A stretch of 64,000 nt of DNA from Paenibacillus piscarius. Its GTDB lineage: Bacteria > Bacillota > Bacilli > Paenibacillales > Paenibacillaceae. Within the stretch, counting starts at the first letter, position 1; every line of letters starts with the position of its first letter. The notes under the pieces are model-generated. The model did no database searches. It was given only the letters and a program-made list of their open reading frames with translations, and had not been told where the DNA came from. Positions 17,006 through 26,283 of this stretch are shown here, piece after piece. Location of the stretch: the NCBI RefSeq assembly GCF_022234545.1, contig NZ_JAIEUI010000005.1, positions 248,001 to 312,000 on the forward strand, written 5' to 3'. Both the position numbers and the translations under genes were made by a program.

Positions 17006-17886
17006 AGGGAGTGCTCCTTTCCATAGAAGCCCATGAAGATCTGCTCCAGCGTCTGCGGGGGCGAGACCATATGGATCACCTTGCAATCCGAAAGTGTGCG
17101 AAGCATATCATTGTAGTTCTGCTTGACGTAGATTTCAACGGTAAGAGGTCCTTTTTGAGAATAGTCAAGACCGCTGGATTGGATGATTGCCAGGTCTGCT
17201 TCACTGGCCAGCGTTACCACAAAGCTCTGCAATAGCCCCTCCTTCAGCGTATGGATCTTCTCCACGGCAACGATTTCACCTTCTCTGATGATGCCGGCAC
17301 GTTCACAGGTCTGGTCAATCTCATCCAGCATATGTGAAGACATCAGAATGGTTTTTCCCCGGCTCCGTTCCAGGGTGATCAGCTCGACAAACCGTTTCTG
17401 CATAAGCGGATCTAGCCCGCTGGTAGGCTCATCCAGAATAATTACGGCAGGATCGTTCATGAACGCTGCGATTAAGCCCACTTTTTGCTTCATGCCCTTG
17501 GACATTTTCCTGATTTTCCGGTCAGTCTCCAGTTCGAACCGGTCCATTAATTGGGTCCGGCGTGCGTGATCTTTACGTCCTCGCAATTCATCAATGAATG
17601 TCAGAAACTGTGCTCCGGTCATGTTCTCATAAAAGGCGATTTCTCCGGGGACATATCCGAGCGTTTGTTGGATTTGTGCCGCATCCTTTCGGCAATCCAG
17701 GCCGTTAATGCTTGCCTTCCCGCTGGATGGATTGATGAAGCCCATCAAATGGCGGAGGGTTGTTGTTTTGCCGGCTCCGTTGGGCCCAAGAAAACCAAAG
17801 ACCTCGCCCTCTTGTACCTCGAAGCTGACATCACGTATGCCCTTACCGTTGGAGTATAGCTTGGTTAATGACTCCACCTTAATCAA
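17002..17886 (-). CDS. ABC transporter ATP-binding protein
   Basis: A 294-residue nucleotide-binding subunit with Walker A GPNGAGKTTT, signature MSKGMKQK, Walker B VIILDEPTSGLD and H-loop MSSHMLDEI. About 80 residues follow the core. The TTG at 17886 is chosen as start: GGGAGG lies nine bases upstream and the product then begins with the conserved IKVESLTKLY strand. The longer frame to 17919 would include the ribosome binding site. It is translationally coupled to the permease and divergent from a TetR gene. Confidence 0.88.
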   Translation of the reverse strand: MIKVESLTKLYSNGKGIRDVSFEVQEGEVFGFLGPNGAGKTTTLRHLMGFINPSSGKASINGLDCRKDAAQIQQTLGYVPGEIAFYENMTGAQFLTFIDELRGRKDHARRTQLMDRFELETDRKIRKMSKGMKQKVGLIAAFMNDPAVIILDEPTSGLDPLMQKRFVELITLERSRGKTILMSSHMLDEIDQTCERAGIIREGEIVAVEKIHTLKEGLLQSFVVTLASEADLAIIQSSGLDYSQKGPLTVEIYVKQNYNDMLRTLSDCKVIHMVSPPQTLEQIFMGFYGKEHSL

Positions 17887-17928
17887 TAAATTCAACCTCC
17901 CTGCAAATTCATAGAACAATTATCATTT

Positions 17929-17998
17929 CAGTTACATAATATTCGCAGCTTGATCTGAAGTCAATAAAAATATAACATTAGACTAAACAGTTACATAA
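17929..17998. repeat. Two direct copies of CAGTTACATAA in a divergent intergenic region
   Basis: CAGTTACATAA occurs at 17929-17939 and 17988-17998, on either side of the likely divergent promoters of the ABC operon and the TetR gene. They may be binding sites for that regulator, but they are direct repeats and not a palindrome. Confidence 0.45.
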
Positions 17999-18027
17999 CT
18001 TTTAAAGAGTAAGGCAGGGATTGGATA

Positions 18028-18615
18028 ATGAACGGTTTCGAGAAGCGGAGACAACAGAAGAAGGAACAAATCTTACAATCGTTAACCAAGCTGATTATGA
18101 CCCGTAACTTTAAAGAGATCGGTGTGCGGGAGATTGCACAGCAAGCAGGCGTGTCGCCGGCGTCGATCTACAACTTTTTTGGAAGCAAGGAAAGGCTGGC
18201 TAAGGAAGTGTTCTATTATGAGATGGATAACATCGGGAATGATTTCATCCAAATGATTCATTCCGATCTGACCTTTAAAGAAAAAATGGAGAGGATGTAC
18301 GAACTTTCTGTAAATAATCAAGAGACCTTAAACAGTGAGGGCATGAAGAACTTTATGTTCGAGGATCCCGCATTCAAAGAGCATGTGGAGCAGTACGCCG
18401 GAGAAGTAATCATTCCCGAGATCATGAAGTTAATTGAGCAGGGACAGGCGGAGAATCAAATAAACGGCGGAGTATCCGCCGAAGCGATAATGATGTATAT
18501 GCAAGGATTAATAGCGATGATGGGTAACCCGTCTATGGCGGAGAAGCTGACCGTTAATATGCGCAAAGAGCTAGGGAATTTGTTTTTTTACGGGATATTC
18601 GGGAAGAAAGAGTAG
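18028..18615 (+). CDS. TetR family transcriptional regulator
   Basis: A 195-residue TetR repressor. The N-terminal helix-turn-helix (about 14-58, with IGVREIAQQAGVSPASIYNFFGSKERL) is followed by an all-helical ligand and dimer domain. It is divergent from the ABC transporter operon at 16205-17886 and is its probable repressor. It is also the last gene before the AT-rich biosynthetic region. Confidence 0.9.
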   Translation: MNGFEKRRQQKKEQILQSLTKLIMTRNFKEIGVREIAQQAGVSPASIYNFFGSKERLAKEVFYYEMDNIGNDFIQMIHSDLTFKEKMERMYELSVNNQETLNSEGMKNFMFEDPAFKEHVEQYAGEVIIPEIMKLIEQGQAENQINGGVSAEAIMMYMQGLIAMMGNPSMAEKLTVNMRKELGNLFFYGIFGKKE

Positions 18616-18618
18616 GAG

Positions 18619-18680
18619 GGTACCGTTCCCGGTCAGGCCAACGAAGTGCTCGTGAAGAAGTTGCTTAAGCCGAGCTTGTA
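18619..18680 (+). pseudogene. Possible relic of a LysR gene 3' end
   Basis: The stretch starting at about 18621 reads, in one frame, roughly GTVPGQANEVLVKKLLK. This resembles the C-terminal end of the LysR protein encoded at 15321-16208 (HVPSRANEVFVERLVK). No longer open frame supports it. It may be a remnant of a duplicated regulator. The rest of 18680-18959 holds no gene. Confidence 0.3.
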
Positions 18681-18867
18681 CATTGGCCTTAATAGGTGGC
18701 AAGGTTATCTAACGGTCTGGTATACGAGGCCAATGGCGCCAGTTTCGCCGCTGACAGATCGCCGATATTTGGGAACCAATACTAGAGCATGTTCACAGAG
18801 CAATATCAATAATACACTGTAAGGTTATCTGGACTTTCATCTCTACTCAATCTATCCGAGGTATATT

Positions 18868-18889
18868 TATTTGGAAAAAAAACCAAATA
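18868..18889. repeat. Palindrome TATTTGG-N8-CCAAATA
   Basis: TATTTGG (18868-18874) and CCAAATA (18883-18889) flank an A8 spacer about 70 bases before the first gene of the biosynthetic region. It could be an operator or a weak terminator. Confidence 0.45.
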
Positions 18890-18959
18890 GTACGATATGA
18901 TCTATACAGGTGTGTTGCAATTTAATATAATCTCTTCAAAGTATACAGGAGTGATAGTC

Positions 18960-20021
18960 ATGATAAAAAAAGTTTTGCCGATGAAATGTCCCCCCATAAC
19001 ATCTTGGACATGGCACGCCAATTTATTGTCAATTTTATCAAACTATGATGAAACGTTGCCTTGGATTTACAGCAATTACATACAACTGTGGAGCGATACA
19101 CATGGACTGTTCTTCGACTTCTGGCCCAAGTCCAATATAATTTTTGACTGCCCATGGCTTTACAACCAAACGCTAAAACGAGAAACCATCGCCGGCATGA
19201 GTACAAACTTAAGCCAATTTTTCGTGGATGCTATTGACCTTGATAATTATATTTACGGTATCTTTGATGAGTCTTGTATTTCAGGAAACCTTGCCCATAA
19301 AAAACAATTTTTTCCTCACGAATTGTTTATTTTTGGATACAACCGGGAGGAACGAATGTTCGATGTGGCCGACTTTACTTTTACAGGCAAATATTCTTAC
19401 ACTAAGGCGTCTTTTGAGCAGGTAGAGCAAGCTTATCTAAACATCAACGCAACTACTGATTATTTAGAAGAAGGAAGAGGCGGGCTGCGCTTATTAAGTT
19501 TTTTCAACAAAGCAAGCTATCACTTTGACACTGCCTTAGTTGCAGAGACGCTGAATGACTATCTCCTATCCAAAAATACTTCGGAAAGATTCAGAATGAT
19601 GGACAATCCCAGGGATTTTGTATTTGGAATGAAGGTTTATGAGGACATCAAGCATTATTTGGATTTGCTTTTGGAGAATAAAGATAAGTACGATATCAAG
19701 CCGCTGCATGTACTATGGGACCACAAAGTAATGATGCTAAAAAGAATACAATATATGAAATCCCGCAAATTGATGAACAATGCAGATATCATTTATAATA
19801 ACTACAAACAAATTGAGCAGAACATGCTCATGTTTCGTAATATGTTATTAAAAGCACAGTTGACGAGAAATTCGGAGCTAATCAAAAAAATTATTATTGG
19901 CCTTGATGATATTGTCTCAAATGAACGCTGCGTCGTAGAGATGATGCTGGATAATTTGATTTTCACCACCATTCCTCCAAGGGTTCATTATACGAGGCGA
20001 ACGGGCACTATTCGGGTATGA
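18960..20021 (+). CDS. Cysteine-less BtrH-like papain-fold paralogue A
   Basis: From ATG 18960, preceded by GGAGTGATAG, the product is 353 residues. I do not know a named family, but it shares a layout with the proteins at 20774 and 50135: an N-terminal substrate-pocket segment (PWIYSNYIQL), a central HELFIFGYN...FDVADFTFTGKY motif and the C-terminal KPLHVLWDHKVMMLKR motif. The central His and the Asp after FGYN resemble the His-Asp part of BtrH N-terminal acyltransferase domains. The position that holds the nucleophilic Cys in BtrH is SWTWHAN here. It may be a scaffold or inactive acyltransferase. A terminator-like hairpin follows. Confidence 0.65.
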   Translation: MIKKVLPMKCPPITSWTWHANLLSILSNYDETLPWIYSNYIQLWSDTHGLFFDFWPKSNIIFDCPWLYNQTLKRETIAGMSTNLSQFFVDAIDLDNYIYGIFDESCISGNLAHKKQFFPHELFIFGYNREERMFDVADFTFTGKYSYTKASFEQVEQAYLNINATTDYLEEGRGGLRLLSFFNKASYHFDTALVAETLNDYLLSKNTSERFRMMDNPRDFVFGMKVYEDIKHYLDLLLENKDKYDIKPLHVLWDHKVMMLKRIQYMKSRKLMNNADIIYNNYKQIEQNMLMFRNMLLKAQLTRNSELIKKIIIGLDDIVSNERCVVEMMLDNLIFTTIPPRVHYTRRTGTIRV

Positions 20022-20025
20022 TTTG

Positions 20026-20070
20026 TAAAAAGGCGTAGTCTAACAGATACTGCTGAATTATGCCTTTTTA
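20026..20070 (+). terminator. Probable Rho-independent terminator
   Basis: TAAAAAGGC pairs with GCCTTTTTA across a ~27-base loop, just after the stop of the 18960 gene. It ends in a T-rich arm. Confidence 0.6.
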
Positions 20071-20773
20071 TCTGGGAATAAGGTATATGCACATGACTTC
20101 ACTTGAATAATTCTATCCCATTCTCCAGCCCTAAAAAACTTCAATATATATGGCGCAGACATTGGATCGTCATTGCGGTCAGTTCAATTTCGGCCATGTT
20201 TAGCCAACTCTCATGCTCGCGTTTGTCATCCCTAATTATTAAGAGGCCTATTACAAAAGTCACACAGTTGACATTTATAAGCAAAAACGAATTGGTATTT
20301 GAAATCATCGAAGTTATTTCAGTCCAAGGTGCAGATAACGTCATTTTCTAGTCATCGGAATCTCTGACTTGATATTGTTCCGGCCCTTCCTCATCCATTG
20401 AATTTCAGCAATTTGTCTTTGGTTTCCGATCGTCACATAATCCACTCTACACAATCTTGATTCCAATCTCGCTAAAGAAGTATTACGGTGTACTTCAAGA
20501 TCCATGGAGTAAGAGCGTTTTTCTGTCAAGCCGGGGTTTCTTTGAAGAAACAGGTCATTTAATCCTTTCTCAAACGCTACGACGAGATTTCTCCAAACGG
20601 GCGAAGGGGAATAATCGAAAGACTGGGTGAGGGCCAAAAACGTGTAAAAAGGCATACCATTTTTCATTAAACAAAAAACAAAGACTTCCTGTTCTTTCCT
20701 CACTATCTCATGCCTTTTGCGGTTGCCCTATTTTGACATGACCTAAGTAGTTCAAAAAAAGATTCAATACTCT
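20071..20773. other. Gap without a supported gene
   Basis: About 700 bases. The minus strand has two adjoining open frames (20341-20703 and 20141-20344). Neither has a recognisable motif or a good ribosome binding site. They could be a decayed gene, but nothing identifies it. Confidence 0.4.
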
Positions 20774-21823
20774 ATGAAAAAGTACTATGATGAATATATG
20801 CCAAAAAAGGGGGGAAGGAGTTTGAAATTACTTTACACTAAGGTTCCACCAATATATGGTTTCCCCATTATCGGCAATACACTTTCAGTTGCCTCCTTTC
20901 ATCCCGATTTCAAAAATTGGTATTATTCAAATTTCATTCATCTGAACAGCTCTCCGCTGAACTATACCATGTCGTTTTACAAATGTATGACGCTTCCGCA
21001 GAACTGCCCTTTCATCAATCTTAATTCTGTAGAGCGGTGGATTATTGATTTCAAATGGAATAATTCCATTGTCGACTTTCTAATTGATGCAATCAACCAC
21101 AGCTCCTATGTTTATCTCTTTGTTGATGAATCGAAATTAGTTAATTCTTACACTTTTAATAAATTCGATTCATTTACACATGACGTTATGGTTTTTGGAT
21201 ATAATTTATTGGAGGGAAAATTTAATATAGCTGGTAATTTTTCTAATGGAAAATATATTGAGAGCCATTGTACGTTTGAAGAGATGAATGCTGCCTTTCT
21301 AAATACTAATATCCTTCAAGACCGGTTTAACGGAATTATACTAATAAAACACAGAAAAAATGCGGAGTATGCAATTCATATGCCAAGTATAAAGCAAAAA
21401 TTTTATGACTATTTAGAATCCCACTCTATAGCGTTGAGAGATGGAGAACAGGAATTCATGAATGAAGTGTTTGGTTTGAATACATATGATGTATTAGTGG
21501 ATTGTATTGAAAAAATCATTAGAGACCCTAACGCAGGTTTCAATAATGTAAGACCTTTTCATTTTTTATGGGAACATAAATGGGTTCTGCTGGACAGGCT
21601 GGAGTTCTTTCTTCATGAAGATTTGATTGAAAGAAACCCGGCTGTGGAACATTTAAGGAATACATTTTTATATCTATACAACTCTGCATTAGAGAGTAGA
21701 AATATCTTTTTAAAATACTCACTTTTCGGAAATTCTTCTTCGTTGTTAAAGGTAAGAACGAGATTAATTGATATGAAGTCAATGGAGAAGGCAGCTATTT
21801 CAGCACTATGTGAGTTTATGTGA
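20774..21823 (+). CDS. Cysteine-less BtrH-like papain-fold paralogue B
   Basis: A 349-residue protein (shorter if the TTG at 20822 is used; the start is uncertain). It has the same three landmarks as the protein at 18960: NWYYSNFIHLN, HDVMVFGYN...FNIAGNFSNGKY and RPFHFLWEHKWVLLDRLEF. The N-terminal region reads PPIYGFPIIGNTLS with no Cys at the place of the BtrH nucleophile. Such proteins sit beside acyl-carrier-type clusters in this window on both flanks. Activity is not predicted with confidence. A terminator hairpin follows at 21961. Confidence 0.65.
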   Translation: MKKYYDEYMPKKGGRSLKLLYTKVPPIYGFPIIGNTLSVASFHPDFKNWYYSNFIHLNSSPLNYTMSFYKCMTLPQNCPFINLNSVERWIIDFKWNNSIVDFLIDAINHSSYVYLFVDESKLVNSYTFNKFDSFTHDVMVFGYNLLEGKFNIAGNFSNGKYIESHCTFEEMNAAFLNTNILQDRFNGIILIKHRKNAEYAIHMPSIKQKFYDYLESHSIALRDGEQEFMNEVFGLNTYDVLVDCIEKIIRDPNAGFNNVRPFHFLWEHKWVLLDRLEFFLHEDLIERNPAVEHLRNTFLYLYNSALESRNIFLKYSLFGNSSSLLKVRTRLIDMKSMEKAAISALCEFM

Positions 21824-21960
21824 AAATAACGTCTTAGTTGGTCAGAAAGCTGACTTGGGATAATTGAGACCTGCCATTTCGAAGTTACCGGCACGAATCT
21901 GTATGACATGAGTATGTGGTGGTTATCGACTGCTGATAATATCGACCAAAGATATTAACA

Positions 21961-22008
21961 AAAGAGGATGCTCCTTTAGCCTTTCTGCTGCGGGGTATCC
22001 TCTTTTTC
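21961..22008 (+). terminator. Probable Rho-independent terminator
   Basis: AAAGAGGAT pairs with ATCCTCTTT followed by more T. It ends the transcript of the 20774 gene. Confidence 0.7.
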
Positions 22009-22579
22009 ATTTAATCATTGACCAATTCTTGTAGCAGCACTGGCGGTGTCTTGAGCCAGCCGTTTTTCTTTCTCCTATTCTGAATTTTCAGAGCTGGCGC
22101 GGTCTTGATTGAATGATACTGACATTCAAGTGTATCGGTCTTCTCACGGATGGATCGGGCTATTATCTGGCTATAGCCTACGAGTCTTACTTCGTTCTCA
22201 GTAGCCAGTTTGTCTGGAATTTCCGGGACAGAGAAGTGTGAGCTATATACGGAATGTCATTCAGTCAAGCTCTTGCCGGCTAGGCATTTGCAAATTGGTT
22301 CTCCTTAGCTTGTTCGTCCTAGCTTATGAGTTCACCAAGAAGAATCAAGGTCTCCAGCACGACATTGGCACAGTTTGCGAAATATGATTTTTAATTGTAA
22401 AATAACTTATATATGTTTTAATGTTACATATAATTACATTATTGAGTCAGCGGTTTTCAAATCAAATCAAATCTAATGTAAGTACAATTACAATAATGAG
22501 AGCGCTTGTATTTAAGCTTTGACGACGCTACCGGATGGATTATGAAGTGCTTTATATTACTGTAGATAAAGGTGGATTT
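22009..22579. other. Intergenic region with AT-rich leader before the main operon
   Basis: No gene is supported. The first ~370 bases are of mixed composition and look like decayed DNA. From 22385 the sequence turns very AT-rich (for example TATATATGTTTTAATGTTACATATAATTACATTA) and probably carries the main promoter of the long operon starting at 22580. I could not choose a single -35/-10 pair. Confidence 0.4.
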
Positions 22580-23560
22580 ATGCTAAAGAAGATCGATTTT
22601 TCTATAAAACGAGTGTTTCCTAAGAACAACAGAAGGTATCCCACCTGCATAGATGATATTATTTATTCAATTTCATCATGGATTAACAAAGATTTTGAAT
22701 TAATGTATTGGGATAGTTGGGAATTCAAATATGACAAAGAGAGTAATAAGGAAAATTTAATGAATATATTTAATGCAATCACGATTAACAATATATATAA
22801 ATCTTTATTTAGATACCACAAAACAGATATAAAAATGCATGTTAATGATGATGTTAATCAATTATATGATTTAATTGAAAATCAAATTCATTTGGGAACA
22901 CCGACGATTATTGGACTGGATGGTTACTATAATGAGTGGGATACGTTTTTTTTTCATAAAGAACATAATGCTCATGCCTGTGTAGTTACAGGTATAGATC
23001 GTGTAAAACGTTCGCTGATGATATCAGATTGCTATTTTGATAAAAAAGACAAACTAATTTCTTTTGATTTGGTAAATCAAGCAACTCATTTTTTTGGCCG
23101 TGTCATCTTCATCGAAGAGCCAAAGTACACGAAACAAGAAGCAATAATTATGGTCAAAGACTTGTTTTTAGCGATCAATTGTGATCAATTTGAGAGCATG
23201 AGGCGATTCGCAAATGATATCCAAAATTCTGCTGATTATGGTGAAGCGCAAACTTCAGAGGTAGCGCAATTATCCTCCATTTATGATGGGTTAAATCAGG
23301 TGATATTAGGAAGATTAAGATTTGCATATATGCTTAATTACATTAAAACAAAATATGGTATTGCAGAACTGGACAAAATTGGCGATAAATTCTACCGTTC
23401 TGCATTAAATTGGGAAATCACACTTAATATTTTAGCAAAGTCTCTTTTGATGGATAATTTTTTTAAAAAAGTAGATAAGGTTGCCGATAAAATATATTTA
23501 GCTGCAGCTTTTGAAGAGAATTTACTAGAAGAGTGCCAAACATTATTTTTAGCATCTTAG
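22580..23560 (+). CDS. BtrH-like acyltransferase with catalytic Cys
   Basis: From ATG 22580, after AAAGGTGGA, the product is 326 residues. The N-terminal ~170 residues resemble the BtrH N-terminal (papain-like) fold: Cys23 in RRYPTCIDDIIYS, a GTPTIIGLDGYY strand near 106-117, then His132 in HNAHACVVTGID and Asp150 in MISDC, giving a Cys-His-Asp triad. A helical C-terminal domain (~190-326) follows. BtrH moves an acyl group from an acyl carrier protein to an aminoglycoside in butirosin biosynthesis, so this protein may transfer an acyl group from a carrier protein in this cluster. The acceptor is unknown. Confidence 0.65.
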   Translation: MLKKIDFSIKRVFPKNNRRYPTCIDDIIYSISSWINKDFELMYWDSWEFKYDKESNKENLMNIFNAITINNIYKSLFRYHKTDIKMHVNDDVNQLYDLIENQIHLGTPTIIGLDGYYNEWDTFFFHKEHNAHACVVTGIDRVKRSLMISDCYFDKKDKLISFDLVNQATHFFGRVIFIEEPKYTKQEAIIMVKDLFLAINCDQFESMRRFANDIQNSADYGEAQTSEVAQLSSIYDGLNQVILGRLRFAYMLNYIKTKYGIAELDKIGDKFYRSALNWEITLNILAKSLLMDNFFKKVDKVADKIYLAAAFEENLLEECQTLFLAS

Positions 23561-23572
23561 AATCGTAACGTC

Positions 23573-24175
23573 GTGCCACAAGAATATATGAGTCTTAAGG
23601 ATATGTTATCAAACAATAAAAGAAATTTTAAATGTGTAAACCTTGCCTCTATAGCTAATAACAAAGGTTTTGTGTTAGAAAATCATAACAACATACAAGC
23701 TGATTTAACAGGGTTAGGCGAATACTTTCTGTTGCGGAATATCGTAAATGCAAGCATTTATGAGAGTGGTTCCTATATCTTTGCGCTTCCGGATTTTAAT
23801 CATCATTACGATAATGTGTCTTGTACAGGACAACTGGTGGAGATAAATATAAAAGGTATAAATGAAGTGCATGTTCTTGGCTGCTCTGAATGGGGGAACT
23901 CGATTGTGAATTTTACAGTTGAGTATGAATTTGACTACACGGAAATGATAGAGCTAATGGTCACAGATCTTTCTTGTGAGCCCATGTACAAGGAGTTCGC
24001 AGCCATTCAGGGTACGACACAACGCAATGAGGGAGGGACTGTAGTCACTATACAAGAACTAGCTTTTATTAATGTGCTCTCTTTTGCTACTGATTTTGAA
24101 AGAAAAATTAAAAGAATTCAACTTCCAGATAATTTTAATTATCATATTCTTTCAATATCTTTGAGTATGCTTTAG
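23573..24175 (+). CDS. Unidentified protein with carbohydrate-binding-like beta domain
   Basis: A 200-residue protein with a GTG start 10 bases after the previous stop. The middle section (YDNVSCTGQLVEINIKGINEVHVLGCSEWGNS, then VEYEFDYTEMIELMVTDLS) resembles accessory beta-sandwich domains of sugar-active enzymes, where a DN..A.GQ.I strand precedes a LG....G loop and a final DW. I cannot name a family. It has no signal peptide. In context it may bind the sugar part of the product. Confidence 0.4.
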   Translation: MPQEYMSLKDMLSNNKRNFKCVNLASIANNKGFVLENHNNIQADLTGLGEYFLLRNIVNASIYESGSYIFALPDFNHHYDNVSCTGQLVEINIKGINEVHVLGCSEWGNSIVNFTVEYEFDYTEMIELMVTDLSCEPMYKEFAAIQGTTQRNEGGTVVTIQELAFINVLSFATDFERKIKRIQLPDNFNYHILSISLSML

Positions 24176-24247
24176 AAATTGGGGTACATAGTATTTCACC
24201 CGTAAGGAATAAAACCATAGGATACACGCATTGGAGGGAAGTCTGAA

Positions 24248-25165
24248 GTGGCTAAACATCAGTTTTCATTTATTTTTCCGGGACTCGGGACAAAAAAAAT
24301 GGACCTTTTTAGGGTTAGTAATGATTCGCTTAATAAGAGCATAAATTGTTTAATAAATGCATCATCAGATATTATTGGATTTGACGTAGCAGCCAGACTG
24401 AATAATCTATCCGATAACATGAATAACGAGCTTGAATTGTTTGATCAAATTGCAAACTATTCCTTAAGCTGTGCCGTAGCCAAATTTTATGAAGGTATCG
24501 GTTTAAAGGCAGAACTTCTGTGCGGATGCAGCTTGGGAATATACTCAGCCCTACATTTTGCAGGAGCCTATACATTCAAAACAGGCATAGAGTTAATTCA
24601 GACAGCCTATCGATTATTGTCCCAGTCTTTAAAGGGAGATACAGGGGCAGTTGCCGTAGTTATCGGTTTCACCCGAAACAGGCTGGATAAGCTAATTCAT
24701 GACTCCTCCACCAATTGTACTGTAGAAATCGCGAATGTGAACGGCCGTTTTAATCATGTAATTACAGGATTAGAGTGCGACGTACATACTGTAATGGCTG
24801 ATGCGGAAAGAGAGGGGGCTTTGAAAGTATTTAAGCTCCATTCCACACTCCCTTACCATCACACCAGTTTTTTCGGAAGGGCAGAAAGTGAATTTAAAAA
24901 CTATCTTGCTTCAATAAATATTCGCGATAGCAAAATACCTTTAATGTCGTGTATCGATCAGAGAATAATCAGTAGTTCTTCAGAGATTCAGCATGAGCTT
25001 GTAAGTAATCTGGTAAGCAATCTTTCATGGATGAGTACGGTCCATCAACTGTCTTTATATGGAATTACAGATGTTGCGGATACCAGCATAGACAATCAAT
25101 TATATAAAATCTCCAGCTCCATTAACAAAAGTTGCCGTTTTTATTGTTGGCAAGACTTAAGCTAA
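24248..25165 (+). CDS. FabD-like acyltransferase lacking malonyl-selecting Arg
   Basis: A 305-residue protein resembling malonyl-CoA:ACP transacylase. It has an N-terminal FSFIFPGLG strand, the nucleophile elbow GCSLGIYSAL (Ser95, with Cys94 replacing the usual His) and the catalytic His204 in LPYHH. Aligned to FabD, the Arg that binds the malonyl carboxylate (in LVEMRGKFM) falls on Ala120 (LIQTAYRLL). Enzymes without this Arg usually use acyl groups lacking the free carboxylate. It would load a carrier protein in this cluster, but no ketosynthase is present to use malonate. GGAGGGAAG precedes the GTG start. Confidence 0.8.
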   Translation: MAKHQFSFIFPGLGTKKMDLFRVSNDSLNKSINCLINASSDIIGFDVAARLNNLSDNMNNELELFDQIANYSLSCAVAKFYEGIGLKAELLCGCSLGIYSALHFAGAYTFKTGIELIQTAYRLLSQSLKGDTGAVAVVIGFTRNRLDKLIHDSSTNCTVEIANVNGRFNHVITGLECDVHTVMADAEREGALKVFKLHSTLPYHHTSFFGRAESEFKNYLASINIRDSKIPLMSCIDQRIISSSSEIQHELVSNLVSNLSWMSTVHQLSLYGITDVADTSIDNQLYKISSSINKSCRFYCWQDLS

Positions 25166-25292
25166 TGTATTAAATGATTTTGTGCCATTAGTCACTTACA
25201 TATACTGGTTTTTGGGATATATTATTTGATGAAAATGGTTTTATATGGGTTGCAATCTTTTTGAATCAAAAATATAAAGTGAAGGTTGTTTT

Positions 25293-26270
25293 ATGATGAA
25301 TATTATAAAAGTTGAAAACCTAACCAAGACCTATCGCAATTATAAAAAGGAAAAAGGGATGTTGGGCACACTCAAAAATCTGTTTCATAGGGAGTTTTTT
25401 GACACCACATCAGTGAATATGGTTAATTTCGATATAGCCGAAGGAGAAGTTATCGGTTTTCTGGGGCCGAATGGAGCAGGAAAAACCACGACTTTAAAAA
25501 TGCTGTCCGGCATACTTCATCCCACCTTGGGAACAGTTAGTGTGATGGGGTATTGTCCATGGGAGCGTAATAATGAATTTCGGCGGCAAATCTCGATCGT
25601 TATGGGGCAGAAAAATCAGTTGTGGTGGGACCTCCCGTCTAACGAATCCTTTGAACTGAACAAGGCGATTTATCAGATCGACAATAAGTCGTTTACTAAG
25701 ATTCTAAATGACTTAGTAGAAATTCTTGGGGTGGGAGACTTGTTAAAGGTACCTGTAAGAACTCTCTCACTTGGAGAAAGAATGAAGATGGAGCTGATCG
25801 GTTCCTTGCTTCATGATCCTAAAGTTATCTTTCTGGATGAACCTACGATCGGGCTTGATCTGGTCTCACAAAAGAAAATCCAGGAGTTTATATTGGAATA
25901 TAACAGAATGAAGAAAGTAACGATCGTCCTCACAAGTCATTATATGAATGATATTGATAACTTGTGTAAGCGGTTAATCGTTATCAATAAAGGTTCAATT
26001 ATCTATGACGGCAGTCTTGAGCATACCAAACGAATGTTTTCTAAAAGCAAAGTATTCAAGATTACCTTTGCCGAAACGGTGGACGTCAATGCCATTGAGC
26101 AACTGGGAGAGATCATATCTATAAAATCTCCATACGAAATCGAACTGAAAGTGGATAATGATCATGTTGTCTCTACATCTAATATAATGCATCAATACTA
26201 TAAAATATTAGATATATCTATAAATGATACCCCTATAGAAGATGTTATTTTAGAAACCTTTAATGTATAG
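25293..26270 (+). CDS. ABC transporter ATPase of cluster exporter
   Basis: A 325-residue nucleotide-binding protein of the DrrA/NodI/YhaQ-like group, with Walker A GPNGAGKTTT, signature LSLGERMKM, Walker B VIFLDEPTIGLD and H-loop LTSHYMND. A C-terminal domain of about 90 residues follows. The insertion between the first strands (KEKGMLGTLKNLFHREF) is typical of the YhaQ/ABC-2 multidrug type that pairs with two different permeases. Two such permease genes follow directly. It is the natural export ATPase for the cluster product. Confidence 0.9.
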   Translation: MMNIIKVENLTKTYRNYKKEKGMLGTLKNLFHREFFDTTSVNMVNFDIAEGEVIGFLGPNGAGKTTTLKMLSGILHPTLGTVSVMGYCPWERNNEFRRQISIVMGQKNQLWWDLPSNESFELNKAIYQIDNKSFTKILNDLVEILGVGDLLKVPVRTLSLGERMKMELIGSLLHDPKVIFLDEPTIGLDLVSQKKIQEFILEYNRMKKVTIVLTSHYMNDIDNLCKRLIVINKGSIIYDGSLEHTKRMFSKSKVFKITFAETVDVNAIEQLGEIISIKSPYEIELKVDNDHVVSTSNIMHQYYKILDISINDTPIEDVILETFNV

Positions 26271-26283
26271 GAGTGCGAGGAAA

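Noticed and set aside
20141-20703. Two minus-strand open frames as genes
   Set aside because: No motif, no ribosome binding site and no neighbour relation; left as a gap.
22009-22384. Insertion sequence remnant between B paralogue and main operon
   Set aside because: No transposase motif or terminal inverted repeats could be found.
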